Assembly (NCBI RefSeq): GCF_020447205.1
Contig: NZ_JAJAEL010000027.1
Coordinates: 1-64,000 of the forward strand
DNA: 64,000 bases
Source: Thalassolituus alkanivorans
GTDB taxonomy: Bacteria > Pseudomonadota > Gammaproteobacteria > Pseudomonadales > Oceanobacteraceae
Direction of reading: 5' to 3'
The notes under the pieces are model-generated. The model made no database searches. It was not told where the DNA came from and worked only from the letters and a program-made list of their open reading frames with translations. Below are positions 1-9,669 of this stretch, piece by piece (position 1 is the stretch's first letter; every line of letters starts with the position of its first letter). Position numbers and translations under genes: made by a program.

Positions 1-82
1 ATTCCGAACTCAGAAGTGAAACGCAGCATCGCCGATGGTAGTGTGGGGCTTCCCCATGTGAGAGTAGGTCATCGTCAAGCTC
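1..82 (+). rRNA. rrf: 5S ribosomal RNA, 3' part
   Basis: The first ~80 bases match the 3' half of a gammaproteobacterial 5S rRNA: the CCGAACTCAGAAGTGAAACG segment, the GCCGATGGTAGTGTGGGG arm and the closing GTGAGAGTAGGTCATCGTCA. The 5' part lies outside the window, so this is the end of an rRNA operon read on the plus strand. The exact 3' end (about 80-82) is estimated. Confidence 0.95.
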
Positions 83-92
83 TTATTCTAAA

Positions 93-122
93 CCCCCGTC
101 AGCTGAGCTGGCGGGGGTTTTT
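93..122 (+). terminator. rRNA operon terminator
   Basis: The sequence CCCCCGTCAGCTGAGCTGGCGGGGG folds into a GC-rich hairpin followed by a T run, directly after the 5S rRNA. It is a typical intrinsic terminator for the rRNA operon. Confidence 0.9.
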
Positions 123-158
123 CTTTGTCTGAAGAAAATACCTGCAATAACTTAAACG

Positions 159-1601
159 GTGGTGATGCCTGGCTTTTGTTATACTGCAGCTTCGTTTACA
201 CGTGAGAGTAATCCCTTGTTTGCCAATATCGAATTTAACGCCCGTCTGCTGACCGGCCTGGAACAGCTTAGTATTTCTACCCCGACTGAAGTTCAGGAGC
301 TGATGCTTCCTTTGGCACTGGCTGGAAAGGATGTTCAGGTCTGTGCGGAAACCGGTAGTGGTAAAACACTGGCTTATCTGTTGCCGATCATGGAGCTTTT
401 GCTGAATAAAGCAGCGGTGCCGAATGCGGCGACCCGTGCACTGGTCATGGTGCCAACGCGGGAGCTGGCCCGTCAGGTCTTTAAAACGGCTCAGCAATTC
501 GCTGATCTGACTCATCTGAATGTCGGCTTACTGACTGGCGGTGATGAATTCAAATATCAGGCCGCTGTGTTGCGTAAAAATCCGGAAATTATTATTTCTA
601 CACCGGGTCGTCTGGTTGACCATATTAAACGTGGCACGGCAGAACTTAAGGACCTGGAGTTTCTGGTTCTGGATGAAGCAGACCGCATGCTGGACATGGG
701 CTTTGCTGAAGACATGAATCTGGTGGTTTCGCATGCCAATAAAGATCGCCAGACCTTTATGCTGTCTGCGACTCTGCGTCATGAAGGTATTGGCCGTATT
801 GCCCGTGCCATGCTGCGTGAGCCGGAAGTAATCACCACCCATACTGTGCAGGATCAGCATGAGTATATTCGCCAGCAACGCATTCTGGCGGATGACAATG
901 CCCACAAAGACCGCTTGCTGGTGTGGTTGCTGGCCAATGAGACTTACGATAAAGCCATTATCTTTGTGAATAAGCGCATTGAAGTGCAGCGCCTGAACGA
1001 ATTTCTGCGTCGTCACCGTAACGGTATTGCTATGTTGCATGGCGATATGACCCAGGACGAGCGTAACTATGTGATGCAGTCTCTGCGTGAAGGTAAGCGC
1101 AACATTCTGATCGCCACAGATGTTGCAGCACGCGGTCTGGATGTTGAAGGGATGGATCTGGTGATTAACTACGATCTGGCCCGTAAAGGTGATGAATATG
1201 TTCATCGTATCGGCCGTACAGGTCGTGCCGGAAAAACCGGTTTGGCCATCAGTCTGATTGCTGCCCATGAGTGGAATCTGAAAGCTTCTATCGAGCGGTA
1301 TTTGCAGCAGCTGATGGAATCCCGTGAAATTCCGGAATTAAAAGGCAGCTATCGCGGTCCGAAAAAACTGAAGTCGTCCGGCAAGGCGGCCGGAGCCAAG
1401 AAAAAGCCAAAAGCCGGTAAAAAAACAGCGGCGGCTAAAGGTTCCGGGGCTAAAGGTGCGGGGGCTAAAGGCAGTAAGAAAAATGTGTCGGAGAAAAAGA
1501 AACTGGGTCCGCGTCCAAGTCGTCCGAAAGCAACAGGAACACTGATGGATTCTGAAGGTTTTGCTCCTATTAAGCGTAAAAAACCATCTCCGGATGCATA
1601 G
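159..1601 (+). CDS. DEAD-box ATP-dependent RNA helicase, SrmB-like
   Basis: This is an RNA helicase that probably remodels RNA during ribosome assembly or mRNA turnover. The helicase core is complete: AETGSGKT (motif I), PTRELA (Ia), TPGR (Ib), DEAD (II), SAT (III), ATDVAARGLD (V) and HRIGRTGRAG (VI). After about residue 390 comes a Lys/Ala/Gly-rich basic tail with repeated GAKG/AAKG units, typical of RNA-binding tails in the SrmB/RhlE/RhlB group. The ATG at 159 gives 480 residues but adds about 19 unconserved residues. An in-frame TTG at 216 preceded by GAGAG at a good distance is a credible alternative start. Which DEAD-box subfamily it belongs to is inferred from general resemblance to E. 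coli SrmB. Confidence 0.9.
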   Translation: MVMPGFCYTAASFTRESNPLFANIEFNARLLTGLEQLSISTPTEVQELMLPLALAGKDVQVCAETGSGKTLAYLLPIMELLLNKAAVPNAATRALVMVPTRELARQVFKTAQQFADLTHLNVGLLTGGDEFKYQAAVLRKNPEIIISTPGRLVDHIKRGTAELKDLEFLVLDEADRMLDMGFAEDMNLVVSHANKDRQTFMLSATLRHEGIGRIARAMLREPEVITTHTVQDQHEYIRQQRILADDNAHKDRLLVWLLANETYDKAIIFVNKRIEVQRLNEFLRRHRNGIAMLHGDMTQDERNYVMQSLREGKRNILIATDVAARGLDVEGMDLVINYDLARKGDEYVHRIGRTGRAGKTGLAISLIAAHEWNLKASIERYLQQLMESREIPELKGSYRGPKKLKSSGKAAGAKKKPKAGKKTAAAKGSGAKGAGAKGSKKNVSEKKKLGPRPSRPKATGTLMDSEGFAPIKRKKPSPDA

Positions 1602-1606
1602 AATGT

Positions 1607-1630
1607 AAAAGGGCCCCTGGGGCCCTTTTT
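1607..1630. terminator. bidirectional intrinsic terminator
   Basis: A GGGCCC-CTGG-GGGCCC-type hairpin is flanked by AAAA on the left and a T run on the right. It can stop transcription of the helicase gene on the plus strand and of the pirin gene on the minus strand, which converge here. Confidence 0.85.
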
Positions 1631-1657
1631 TATTGTCTGTTTTCTGAGAGATGGCGT

Positions 1658-2500
1658 TCAGTCTCGGCCAAAGCGCCCGGCATTGTAGTCCTGAATAGCC
1701 TGTTCAATTTCTTCGATGCTGTTCATGACGAAAGGTCCGTAGTGAACGATTTTTTCTCCGATCGTGTTGCCACTCAACAGCAGAAGTTTTGTGTCACTCT
1801 GTGCATTCAGGATGAGCTGCTCACCTTTGCCAAATACCAGTAATGACTTTTCTGGTGCCAGCGGCTGTGTCTGTAATTGCCCCTGATACACAAAAGCGAC
1901 GACATTCTGCTCTGCCGGTGTCGGCAAGCTGAGTGAGCTGCCGGCGGGTAATTCAATATCCAGATAACCGGCATGAGCGGCGAGATCCGTCAGTGGCCCC
2001 TGAATGTTGTTGCCTTCAATCTGCCATTGACCGGCAATCACCCGAACCTGCATACCATTGCTTTGAGTGATCAGCGGAATTTCTGCAACGCTGACATCAC
2101 GGTATTTCGGTGCCTGCATTTTGTCTTTGGCAGGAATGTTGATCCACAGCTGGAAGCCATGCAGCTGTTGCATTTCACGGGCAGGCATTTCGCTGTGAAT
2201 CACTCCGCGACCGGCGGACATCCATTGGGCGCCGCCGCTGTTGATCATGCCACGGTTGCCCATATGATCGCGGTGTTCCAGGCTGCCATGACGCAGGTAG
2301 GTCAGGGTTTCCATACCACGGTGCGGGTGTGGCGGAAAGCCACCGATAAAATCATCCGGGTTATCGGAAGAGAGTTCGTCGAGCATCAGAAAAGGGTCGG
2401 CTACCGGCTGATCGAACAGGGCGACGCGGCGGATTTTTACACCGTCGCCATCGGAGGTCGGATGGCTGGGAATAATGTGTTGCAGTTGGCGTTCGTTCAT
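1658..2500 (-). CDS. pirin family protein
   Basis: This is a bicupin of the pirin family, which are iron-binding proteins; some have quercetin dioxygenase activity and others act as redox cofactors. The N-terminal cupin shows the metal-binding pattern HPHRGMETLTY, then LEHRD, then the GRGVIHSEMP segment with its late His/Glu, all at about residues 55-110. The length of 280 residues is usual for the family. It is the last gene of a minus-strand group map-glnD-pirin, but a hairpin lies between it and glnD, so it may have its own promoter. The substrate cannot be read from the sequence. Confidence 0.9.
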   Translation of the reverse strand: MNERQLQHIIPSHPTSDGDGVKIRRVALFDQPVADPFLMLDELSSDNPDDFIGGFPPHPHRGMETLTYLRHGSLEHRDHMGNRGMINSGGAQWMSAGRGVIHSEMPAREMQQLHGFQLWINIPAKDKMQAPKYRDVSVAEIPLITQSNGMQVRVIAGQWQIEGNNIQGPLTDLAAHAGYLDIELPAGSSLSLPTPAEQNVVAFVYQGQLQTQPLAPEKSLLVFGKGEQLILNAQSDTKLLLLSGNTIGEKIVHYGPFVMNSIEEIEQAIQDYNAGRFGRD

Positions 2501-2559
2501 CGGATATCTCCTTGCACCTTTTTCAGATGTATTTATCAGAGATACTCTAGCCTGAGTCC

Positions 2560-2588
2560 GGTCGAAAAAAGAGCGCTATTTTTCGACC
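2560..2588 (-). terminator. hairpin between glnD and the pirin gene
   Basis: Ten-base perfect inverted arms (GGTCGAAAAA and TTTTTCGACC) lie 12 bases beyond the glnD stop on the minus strand. The U-rich part is inside the stem, so it could be a terminator, an attenuator or an mRNA end stabiliser. Confidence 0.4.
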
Positions 2589-2600
2589 GAACCTTTCGAG

Positions 2601-5294
2601 TTATACGGCAGATTGTGCCTCTACCTGCTCTTCCAGGCCGTGGATGATGGCATCTTTCAGTTTGTGGCATTGTTCAGCATCGGAGAATGGCTGACCATTA
2701 GCATCGAGAATAAAGAAAATATCTGATACCCGCTCACCTTCCGTCAGAATTTTTGCGCCCTGCATCTGCGCACCGAATTCGGCAAAGATAGCGCCCATGC
2801 GCGCCAGTAAGCCCGGTCGGTCGGCGGCAATCACTTCCAGTACCGTACGTTGCATTACCGGGTCATTACTCATGGAAACCTGGGTTTCAACCTGAAACTG
2901 TTTCAGCGCACGCGGTGTACGGCGCTGAATAATGGTGGAGTAGTCTTCCGGATGTGACAGGGCTTCGATCAGGGTGGCGCGGATTTTTTCTATGCGCTGC
3001 GGGTCCTCAATCGGTTCGTTGTTTTCATCCAGTACGATGTAGGTGTCGACGGCATTATGTTCCTGCTCGGAGGTCATAATGCGGGCATCCTGAATATTCA
3101 GATTCAGCTGATCCAGTGTCGCGGTTGTGGCTGCGAATAAATTCAGCTGATCCTTCATAAAAATAAAGATCTGCGTCGCGCCTTCAAACTGACGGTCTGA
3201 TGTCGGACGAATGGAAACCAGCGGTTTATTACTGCTGCCGTGGGCGTGAATTTCCAGTGTCTGCCAGACAATATTGTCGATTCCTTCGCGCAGGAAATAA
3301 TCATCACCGGGCTCGCCCCAGATCTGCAGAATACGTTCTTCGCTCAGACCTTTGGCGGTGAGCTTGCTGATGGCTTCCTGCTGAATTTCTTCGATCCAGT
3401 CTTCTTTATTAATTGGATTGCCAAGACCGCGACGCAGCGCAGCCTGAGTATTGCGGTACAGGTCACGCATCTGTTCTGCGCGCCAGCTGGTCCACAGTTT
3501 CGGATTTGTACTGACAATATCGGCAACGGAAATCAGATACAGCAGATCGAGGTGGTTCTGGTCGCCCATTTCCAGCGCGAACTGGTGAATATCATCCGGA
3601 TTATTCAGATCCAGACGCTGTGACGCCTGTGACATCGTCAGATGCGATGCACACAGCCAGGCCACCATATGGCTGTCGGTCGGGCGTAAATTATGTTGGC
3701 GGCAGAAAGCGGCAGCAATATCGCCGCCATTGGCGGTGTGATCACCTTCAATACTTTTACCTGTATCGTGCAGCAGGGCAGCCAGATACAGAATTTCTTT
3801 TTTCTGCACTTTATGAATCAGGCGCGAGGCGATTGGGAAGCGCTCGCGCACATCGCCAAAGCGCAGGTGACGCAGAAAACGCATCATGCGGAAGCTGTGT
3901 TCATCGACGGTATAAATATGAAACAGGTCGTGTTCCATCATGCCGATAATATGGCCGAACTCCGGAATATAACGGCCCAGAATGCCGTAGCGCATCATAC
4001 GTGACAGCTCACGGACTACCCGTGAGCGGTTACGCATCAGTTGCATAAAAATCTGATTGTGTCCGGCGTTGGTGCGGTATTCGTCATTAATCAGGTTGCG
4101 GTGATCACGCAGGGCGCGGATGGTATCGGAGTGAATACCTTTGGCTTGCGGTGTTTTGGCCATCAGCAGGAATACCTGCAGCAGCCAGCCCGGCTCGCGC
4201 TTAAACAGATCTTTATCGATTAACTGCAGATAGCCATTACAGAGAACGAAATATTCATTCAGGGTTTCTATCTCATTGACCTTGTCGCATTTCATAAAGT
4301 CTTCGTTGAAGTGCAGCAGTAACAGGTCGGACAGTTCGGTCGTTGCCAGTTGGTTGCGGTAGAAGCGTGACATAAAGCGCTCTACGCCCAGTAACTTTTT
4401 ATCATCAGCAAAACCGAGTAATTCGGCGATTTCGCGCTGCAAGTCAAACAGCAGGCGGTCTTCTTCACGCCCGGCGAGCATATGCAGGGCGTAGCGCACC
4501 TGCCATAAAAAATGGCGGCTGCGTTCCAGGCGCTCAAACTCAAAAGGGGTCAGAAAGCCTTTATCCTGCAGGGCGAGCAGGCTGCCCTGACCAAAGTGGC
4601 GCATGGTTACCCAGGTAATGGTCTGGATATCGCGCAATGCGCCGGGAGAGTTTTTAACATTGGGTTCGAGGTTGTATTCCGAATCGTTGTGCTTGCGGTG
4701 ACGTGCCTGCACTTCCTGCCACTTGGCATTAAAGAATGCCTGAGCGGGCCAGATTTTATCGGCGGCGGTCGCCTGTTTCAGCAGCTGGTGCAGCTCTGTA
4801 TCGCCAGCCAGTGAGCGGCTTTCCATCATATTGGTGATGATGGTGAGATCTTTCTCGGCTTCGCTGACGCATTCATCCAGCGTGCGCACGCTGTGGCCAA
4901 CATCCAGCTTCAGATCCCACAGCAGGGTGATAAAGCCCTGCAGGGCCTCGCTGTTGGCATTAATGGCTTCTTCATTGCGCGCGAGGAGCAGTACATCAAT
5001 ATCGGAATGCGGATGAAGTTCACCACGGCCGTAACCACCTACCGCGACGAGAGCGAGATCGGTGGCGGGTAAGCGGCTGTTCTGCCACAGACACTGCAGT
5101 ATCTGATCAATCAGCCGGGCCCGCAGCGGTACCAGTGTGCTGGCATCCAGCGTGGCGCGGAAATAAGCGTGGGCTTCTTCCTGAATACGCTTCAGGACTG
5201 GCTTGACCACCGGCAGCGGAGAAACCGCAGCCTGCAGATCAGCCAGTAACTGCTGCGAGTCGATCGACGGTAACGCAGGCGCCACAGCATCCAT
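2601..5294 (-). CDS. glnD: bifunctional [protein-PII] uridylyltransferase/uridylyl-removing enzyme
   Basis: GlnD is the nitrogen sensor that attaches UMP to PII proteins when glutamine is low and removes it when glutamine is high. The 897-residue protein has the expected order: a nucleotidyltransferase domain with GGYGRGELHPHSDIDV at residues 86-101, a linker/PII-uridylyltransferase helical part, an HD hydrolase domain with HDTGK near residue 510, and two C-terminal ACT domains (about 710-790 and 820-890) that bind glutamine. It starts three bases after the map stop, so the two genes are co-transcribed, the same order as in E. coli. All key motifs look intact. Confidence 0.98.
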   Translation of the reverse strand: MDAVAPALPSIDSQQLLADLQAAVSPLPVVKPVLKRIQEEAHAYFRATLDASTLVPLRARLIDQILQCLWQNSRLPATDLALVAVGGYGRGELHPHSDIDVLLLARNEEAINANSEALQGFITLLWDLKLDVGHSVRTLDECVSEAEKDLTIITNMMESRSLAGDTELHQLLKQATAADKIWPAQAFFNAKWQEVQARHRKHNDSEYNLEPNVKNSPGALRDIQTITWVTMRHFGQGSLLALQDKGFLTPFEFERLERSRHFLWQVRYALHMLAGREEDRLLFDLQREIAELLGFADDKKLLGVERFMSRFYRNQLATTELSDLLLLHFNEDFMKCDKVNEIETLNEYFVLCNGYLQLIDKDLFKREPGWLLQVFLLMAKTPQAKGIHSDTIRALRDHRNLINDEYRTNAGHNQIFMQLMRNRSRVVRELSRMMRYGILGRYIPEFGHIIGMMEHDLFHIYTVDEHSFRMMRFLRHLRFGDVRERFPIASRLIHKVQKKEILYLAALLHDTGKSIEGDHTANGGDIAAAFCRQHNLRPTDSHMVAWLCASHLTMSQASQRLDLNNPDDIHQFALEMGDQNHLDLLYLISVADIVSTNPKLWTSWRAEQMRDLYRNTQAALRRGLGNPINKEDWIEEIQQEAISKLTAKGLSEERILQIWGEPGDDYFLREGIDNIVWQTLEIHAHGSSNKPLVSIRPTSDRQFEGATQIFIFMKDQLNLFAATTATLDQLNLNIQDARIMTSEQEHNAVDTYIVLDENNEPIEDPQRIEKIRATLIEALSHPEDYSTIIQRRTPRALKQFQVETQVSMSNDPVMQRTVLEVIAADRPGLLARMGAIFAEFGAQMQGAKILTEGERVSDIFFILDANGQPFSDAEQCHKLKDAIIHGLEEQVEAQSAV

Positions 5295-5297
5295 GGA

Positions 5298-6077
5298 TTA
5301 TTGTCCGAACCGGGTTTCTTCCTGACGACGGGTCAGCACTTCTGCGCCGGTTTCCGTTACCAGAATGGTGTGCTCCCACTGAGCAGACGGCTTGCGGTCT
5401 TTGGTGACCACGGTCCAGCCATCTTTCATCAGCTTATTAAAACGGGTGCCCTGATTGATCATTGGCTCGATGGTAAAAATCATACCGGCTTTCAGCTCCA
5501 GACCTGTGCCCGGACGGCCGTAATGCAGTACCTGAGGATCTTCGTGGAAGACAGTACCAATGCCGTGACCGCAGTACTCGCGTACGACTGAATAGTGGTT
5601 GCTTTCGGCGTGCTGCTGAATCACATGGCCAATATCCCCCAGGCGGGCGCCGGGTTTGACCAGATCGATACCCAGGTACAGACACTCCTGAGTAATTTCC
5701 ACCAGGCGCTGGTTGGCCGGACTGGCTTCGCCGACAAAGAACATCTTGCTGGTGTCGCCGTGGTAACCATCTTTGATGACGGTGATATCGATGTTAATGA
5801 TGTCGCCTTTCTTCAGGATCTTGTCATCACTCGGAATACCGTGGCAGATCACCTGATTGATTGAGGTGCAGATAGACTTCGGAAAGCCGCGGTAATTCAG
5901 CGGTGCGGGAATGGCTTGCTGAACATTCACAATGTAGTCATGGCAGATGCGGTCCAGCTCACCGGTAGAAACGCCGGGTTTTACATATTCACCGATCATT
6001 TCCAGAACTTCAGCCGCCAGACGGCCGGCAACGCGCATTTTCTCGATGTCCTCAGCGGACTTGATGATGACACTCAT
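5298..6077 (-). CDS. map: methionine aminopeptidase, type I
   Basis: Map removes the initiator methionine from nascent proteins using two metal ions. The 259-residue length and the sequence are those of a type Ia enzyme. Visible metal and catalytic positions include CHGIP, DITVIKDGYHGDTSKMF (two metal Asp residues), YCGHGIGTVFHEDP (catalytic and metal His), FTIEP (Glu) and WEHTILVTETG (last Glu). It is transcribed away from rpsB and shares an intergenic region with it, an arrangement conserved in gammaproteobacteria. It is followed after three bases by glnD. Confidence 0.98.
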   Translation of the reverse strand: MSVIIKSAEDIEKMRVAGRLAAEVLEMIGEYVKPGVSTGELDRICHDYIVNVQQAIPAPLNYRGFPKSICTSINQVICHGIPSDDKILKKGDIINIDITVIKDGYHGDTSKMFFVGEASPANQRLVEITQECLYLGIDLVKPGARLGDIGHVIQQHAESNHYSVVREYCGHGIGTVFHEDPQVLHYGRPGTGLELKAGMIFTIEPMINQGTRFNKLMKDGWTVVTKDRKPSAQWEHTILVTETGAEVLTRRQEETRFGQ

Positions 6078-6283
6078 GGGGAGTTGTTTACCTGTTCATC
6101 AGACTTGTTTAGGACGCCATTGTACTGGTTGTGGCCACGGTATTGAACCAATGGTCTTCATAGTTAGCTTTAATCAGAAATTGCGCCTGTCGTTTGTGAT
6201 GCTCAGCGGCGGCCGGGGCGTTCCGGATTACGTGGCGGAGGCCGTCGTCAGGCTGTTTTGTGCTGGCGTTGGCTGGGTAAAAG

Positions 6284-6300
6284 TGGTATAAAGCGCCCGC
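6284..6300 (+). promoter_or_regulatory. rpsB promoter, extended -10 element with GC-rich discriminator
   Basis: TGGTATAAA fits an extended -10 box (TGn plus TATAAA, 6287-6292) and is followed by GCGCCCGCG, a GC-rich discriminator typical of stringently controlled ribosomal promoters. No good -35 at 17 bases is visible, as expected for an extended -10 promoter. Gammaproteobacterial rpsB promoters are known to be of this kind; use here is inferred. Confidence 0.6.
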
Positions 6301-6447
6301 GAAAAAATCGCCGTGAAACGGACTGATCCGTTCCATGTAAATGACACACACGTATCACAACGTTGATCCGGGGTGCCCGGCCAGAGATGGCAAGGGTCGG
6401 AGAGATGGGTACGTGGAGGCCTAACCCAACTTATTAAGGTAGTTATC
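6300..6447 (+). promoter_or_regulatory. rpsB mRNA leader, possible S2 autoregulatory RNA
   Basis: About 150 bases separate the predicted start of transcription from the rpsB ATG, with no gene in them. The segment 6368-6420 is G-rich with complementary GGGTGCCCGGCC-type blocks and can fold. In enterobacteria the rpsB leader is bound by ribosomal protein S2 for feedback control. I infer the same role from position only and have not matched the leader base by base. Confidence 0.35.
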
Positions 6448-7197
6448 ATGGCACAAGTAAGCATGCGTGACCTGCTGAAAGCAGGCGTACACTTCGGTCA
6501 CCAGACCCGTTACTGGAACCCGAAAATGGGCAAGTACATTTTCGGCGCCCGCAACAAAATTCATATCATCAACCTGGAGCACACCGTTCCTGCGCTGAAC
6601 GACGCGCTGAAACTGGTTGAGTCTATGGCTGCCCGTAACAACAAAGTTCTGTTTGTTGGTACCAAGCGCGCTGCAGGTAAGATCATGAAAGAGCAGGCTG
6701 AGCGTTCCAGCATGCCTTTCGTCGCACACCGCTGGTTAGGCGGTATGCTGACCAACTACAAAACCATCCGTCAGTCTATCAAGCGTCTGCGTGACCTCGA
6801 AGCGCAACAAAACGATGGTACTTTCGAACAGCTGACCAAAAAAGAAGCTCTGATGCGTACCCGTGAAATGGAGAAGCTGGAGCGTTCTATCGGTGGTATC
6901 AAGGAAATGGGCGGTCTGCCGGACGTACTGTTCGTGATCGACGTTGACCATGAGCGTATCGCTGTTCAGGAAGCCAACAAACTGGGTATCCCGGTTATTG
7001 GTGTGGTTGATACCAACTCTAACCCTGACGGTATCGATTACGTTATCCCAGGTAACGACGATGCTATCCGTGCTATCCAGATCTACGCTTCTGCAATCGC
7101 AGACGCCGTACTGGAAGGCAAGCAGCAAAATGGTGTGGCTGCAGACGAATTCGTCGAAGTAGCAGAAGAAGCGCCGGCACAGGAAGCAGCTGAGTAA
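6448..7197 (+). CDS. rpsB: 30S ribosomal protein S2
   Basis: S2 is a component of the small ribosomal subunit. The protein begins [19 protein letters not shown] and contains the family's KPKM-like, [21 protein letters not shown] and [14 protein letters not shown] segments, with a short acidic C-terminal tail (about 249 residues). I place the start at the ATG at 6448, since the frame can be extended upstream to 6373 only through a non-conserved stretch and 6448 begins the conserved S2 N-terminus. It heads the rpsB-tsf pair, with strong codon bias consistent with high expression. Confidence 0.98.
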   Translation: MAQVSMRDLLKAGVHFGHQTRYWNPKMGKYIFGARNKIHIINLEHTVPALNDALKLVESMAARNNKVLFVGTKRAAGKIMKEQAERSSMPFVAHRWLGGMLTNYKTIRQSIKRLRDLEAQQNDGTFEQLTKKEALMRTREMEKLERSIGGIKEMGGLPDVLFVIDVDHERIAVQEANKLGIPVIGVVDTNSNPDGIDYVIPGNDDAIRAIQIYASAIADAVLEGKQQNGVAADEFVEVAEEAPAQEAAE

Positions 7198-7213
7198 TCT
7201 CAGACGCTCGGAA

Positions 7214-7238
7214 AAAGGGGGCTTGCCCCCTTTTTTTT
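7214..7238 (+). terminator. attenuating terminator between rpsB and tsf
   Basis: AAAGGGGGC-TTG-CCCCC followed by eight T residues is a strong intrinsic terminator 20 bases after rpsB. Partial termination here would make S2 more abundant than EF-Ts, as known for the E. coli pair. Confidence 0.8.
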
Positions 7239-7281
7239 AGGTGCAATTTACTGACAAGTTAACTGATAGAGGATTACACAC

Positions 7282-8136
7282 ATGGCAAATATTTCTGCTG
7301 CTCAGGTTAAAGAACTGCGCGAACGTACCGGTCTGGGCATGATGGAGTGCAAAAAAGCACTGACTGAAACCGACGGTGATATCGATCTGGCGATTGAAAA
7401 TCTGCGTAAAAACTCTGGTCTGAAAGCAGCTAAAAAAGCAGACCGTGCTGCTGCTGAAGGTAAACTGCGTATCGAAGTTAAAGATGGCGTTGCTTTCGTT
7501 GTTGAAGTTAACTCTGAAACTGACTTCGCTGCCGGCGATGCAAACTTCTCTGCTTTTGCTGACACTGTTCTGGCCAAACTGGTTGCTACCAAAGAAACTG
7601 ACGTTGCCAAACTGATGGAAGGTGAACTGGAAGAAGCCCGTATGGCTCTGGTTCAGAAAATCGGTGAAAACATCACTGTACGTCGTCCGTCTGTTCTGGA
7701 AGCTCCGGTTCTGGGTGCTTACCTGCACTCTAACGGTAAAGTGGGCTGTATCGTTGCCCTGACCGCTGGTGATGAAGAACTGGCTAAAGACATCGCAATG
7801 CATGTAACTGCTGCTAACCCACGTGTTGTGCGCGCAGAAGATATGCCTGCTGAAGTTGTTGAGAAAGAAAAAGAAATCATCAAGGCTCAGCCAGATATGG
7901 CTGGTAAGCCAGACGAAATCGTCGAAAAAATGATGGTTGGCCGTATCAACAAGTTCCTGAAAGAAAACAGCCTGCTGGATCAGCCGTTCGTTAAGAACCC
8001 GGAGCAGACTATCGCTCAGCTGGCTAAAGCAGCTGGTGCTGACGTTGTTTCCTTCCTGCGTCTGGAAGTAGGTGAAGGTATCGAAGTTGAGAAAGTAGAC
8101 TTCGCTGCTGAAGTTGCTGCGCAGCTGAAAGGCTGA
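7282..8136 (+). CDS. tsf: translation elongation factor Ts
   Basis: EF-Ts exchanges GDP for GTP on EF-Tu. The 284-residue protein has the N-terminal UBA-like domain with [13 protein letters not shown], the TDFAA motif (SETDFAAGD) that contacts EF-Tu, a core domain, and the expected HVAAANP-like segment ([10 protein letters not shown]) and C-terminal subdomain. It follows rpsB behind a terminator hairpin. Codon use is strongly biased to favoured codons (for example GCT, GTT, CTG), which also creates long meaningless open frames on the opposite strand. Confidence 0.98.
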   Translation: MANISAAQVKELRERTGLGMMECKKALTETDGDIDLAIENLRKNSGLKAAKKADRAAAEGKLRIEVKDGVAFVVEVNSETDFAAGDANFSAFADTVLAKLVATKETDVAKLMEGELEEARMALVQKIGENITVRRPSVLEAPVLGAYLHSNGKVGCIVALTAGDEELAKDIAMHVTAANPRVVRAEDMPAEVVEKEKEIIKAQPDMAGKPDEIVEKMMVGRINKFLKENSLLDQPFVKNPEQTIAQLAKAAGADVVSFLRLEVGEGIEVEKVDFAAEVAAQLKG

Positions 8137-8179
8137 TTGTAAGCACGGGGTAGGATAACCAGCGGTTGAATACCCTATG

Positions 8180-8204
8180 ATATGCCGGGCTCGCCCGGCA
8201 TATT
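8180..8204 (+). terminator. terminator-like hairpin after tsf
   Basis: ATATGCCGGG-CTCG-CCCGGCATAT is a ten-base-pair perfect stem 44 bases after tsf, followed by a T-rich stretch (TTTGTATTT). It probably ends or attenuates the rpsB-tsf transcript before pyrH. Confidence 0.75.
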
Positions 8205-8361
8205 TGTATTTGACGTCAGGCAACTAACGCGGTTGTCTGGTGTCTGTTGATACGCCAAGTATCAGCGGCGGTTTGTGCCGCAGGGCGGGGTGCCCATCCC
8301 GTAACGCAACAGTCAGGCGGGTCTGCCTGTTGCCGAGTTTATTATCTATCTGGAGATCTCC

Positions 8362-9096
8362 ATGGCCGAGCAAAAAAGTCCCAAGTACAAACGCATTCTG
8401 CTGAAACTCAGTGGTGAGGCCCTGATGGGCGAGCTGGATTTTGGTATCGATCCCAAAGTACTCGACCGCATGGCACTTGAGATCGGCCAGCTGCGTGGTA
8501 TTGGTGTACAGATCGGTCTGGTGATTGGCGGCGGCAACCTGTTCCGCGGTAAAGCGCTGAGCGAAGCCGGACTCGACCGTGTTGCCGGAGATCATATGGG
8601 CATGCTGGCAACGGTTATGAACGCGCTGGCCATGCGCGATGCTCTGGAGCGTGCCAATATGCCGACCCGCGTTATGTCGGCCATCCCGATGAGTGGCGTG
8701 GTTGACCACTACGATCGCCGCAGTGCCATCCGCGCGCTGGAAGGTGGTGATGTGGTGATTTTCTCTGCCGGTACCGGTAACCCGTTCTTCACCACCGACT
8801 CCGCAGCCTGTCTGCGTGGTATCGAAATTAATGCCGATGTTGTTCTGAAGGCAACCAACGTCGATGGTGTGTATACTGCCGACCCGAAGAAAGACCCGAA
8901 TGCCGAAAAATACGACTGCCTGACCTATCAGGAAGTGTTGGAAAAACAGCTGGGTGTTATGGATTTAACCGCGATCTGTCTTGCCCGTGACCATAACATG
9001 CCACTGCGTGTTTATGATATGAATGAGCCCGGAGTGCTGGCCCGCCTGATGACAGGTGGCGATGACGGCACCCTGATCGTGAGTGAGGAAAAATAA
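8362..9096 (+). CDS. pyrH: UMP kinase
   Basis: PyrH phosphorylates UMP to UDP, feeding pyrimidine and cell-wall precursor synthesis. It belongs to the amino acid kinase fold. Visible signatures are KLSGEALMG at the N-terminus (phosphate binding), [23 protein letters not shown] and [14 protein letters not shown], and the 244-residue length is normal. It follows tsf after 225 bases that contain a terminator and no gene, so it likely has its own promoter. frr starts 3 bases after its stop, so the two are coupled. Confidence 0.98.
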   Translation: MAEQKSPKYKRILLKLSGEALMGELDFGIDPKVLDRMALEIGQLRGIGVQIGLVIGGGNLFRGKALSEAGLDRVAGDHMGMLATVMNALAMRDALERANMPTRVMSAIPMSGVVDHYDRRSAIRALEGGDVVIFSAGTGNPFFTTDSAACLRGIEINADVVLKATNVDGVYTADPKKDPNAEKYDCLTYQEVLEKQLGVMDLTAICLARDHNMPLRVYDMNEPGVLARLMTGGDDGTLIVSEEK

Positions 9097-9098
9097 CG

Positions 9099-9656
9099 AT
9101 GGTTAACGATATTAAAAAAGACGCCGAAGAGCGCATGGATAAAAGTCTGCAGGCGATGCTGGAGTCTTTTAAAAAGATCCGTACCGGCCGTGCTAACCCG
9201 GCCATTCTGGACGGTGTAATGGTCGACTACTACGGTACGCCGACTGCGATTTCTCAGGTTGCTAACATCATTGTTGAAGATGGCCGCAGCCTGGCGATCA
9301 ACCCGTGGGAAAAGAACCTGGTGCCACAGATTGAGCGCGCCATTCTGAAATCCGACCTAGGTCTGAATCCGGCGACCAACGGTGACACCATTCGTCTGCC
9401 AATGCCGGCACTGACCGAAGAAACCCGTAAAACCTACATTAAGCAGGCCCGCGCTGAAGCCGAAAAAGGCCGTGTTGCGATCCGCAATATCCGTCGCGAT
9501 GCCAACGGTAAAGCCAAAGACCTGCTGAAAGAAAAACTGATTTCTGAAGACGAACTGCGTGGCAGCGACGATCAGATTCAGAAACTGACCGACAAGTTTA
9601 TTGCCGACGTGGATGCCGCACTGGCAACCAAAGAAAAAGACCTGATGCAGGTATAA
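9099..9656 (+). CDS. frr: ribosome recycling factor
   Basis: RRF splits the post-termination ribosome together with EF-G. The 185-residue protein has the typical sequence: [27 protein letters not shown] at the N-terminus, the [14 protein letters not shown] segment, [23 protein letters not shown] in the small domain, and the long C-terminal helices with RNIRRDAN. It sits directly behind pyrH and 13 bases ahead of uppS, within one operon. Confidence 0.98.
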   Translation: MVNDIKKDAEERMDKSLQAMLESFKKIRTGRANPAILDGVMVDYYGTPTAISQVANIIVEDGRSLAINPWEKNLVPQIERAILKSDLGLNPATNGDTIRLPMPALTEETRKTYIKQARAEAEKGRVAIRNIRRDANGKAKDLLKEKLISEDELRGSDDQIQKLTDKFIADVDAALATKEKDLMQV

Positions 9657-9669
9657 ACCGGCAAATTTT

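Noticed and set aside
7237-8223. 328-codon open frame opposite tsf
   Set aside because: Low-complexity Phe/Ser/Gln translation mirrored from the biased tsf codons; no independent support.
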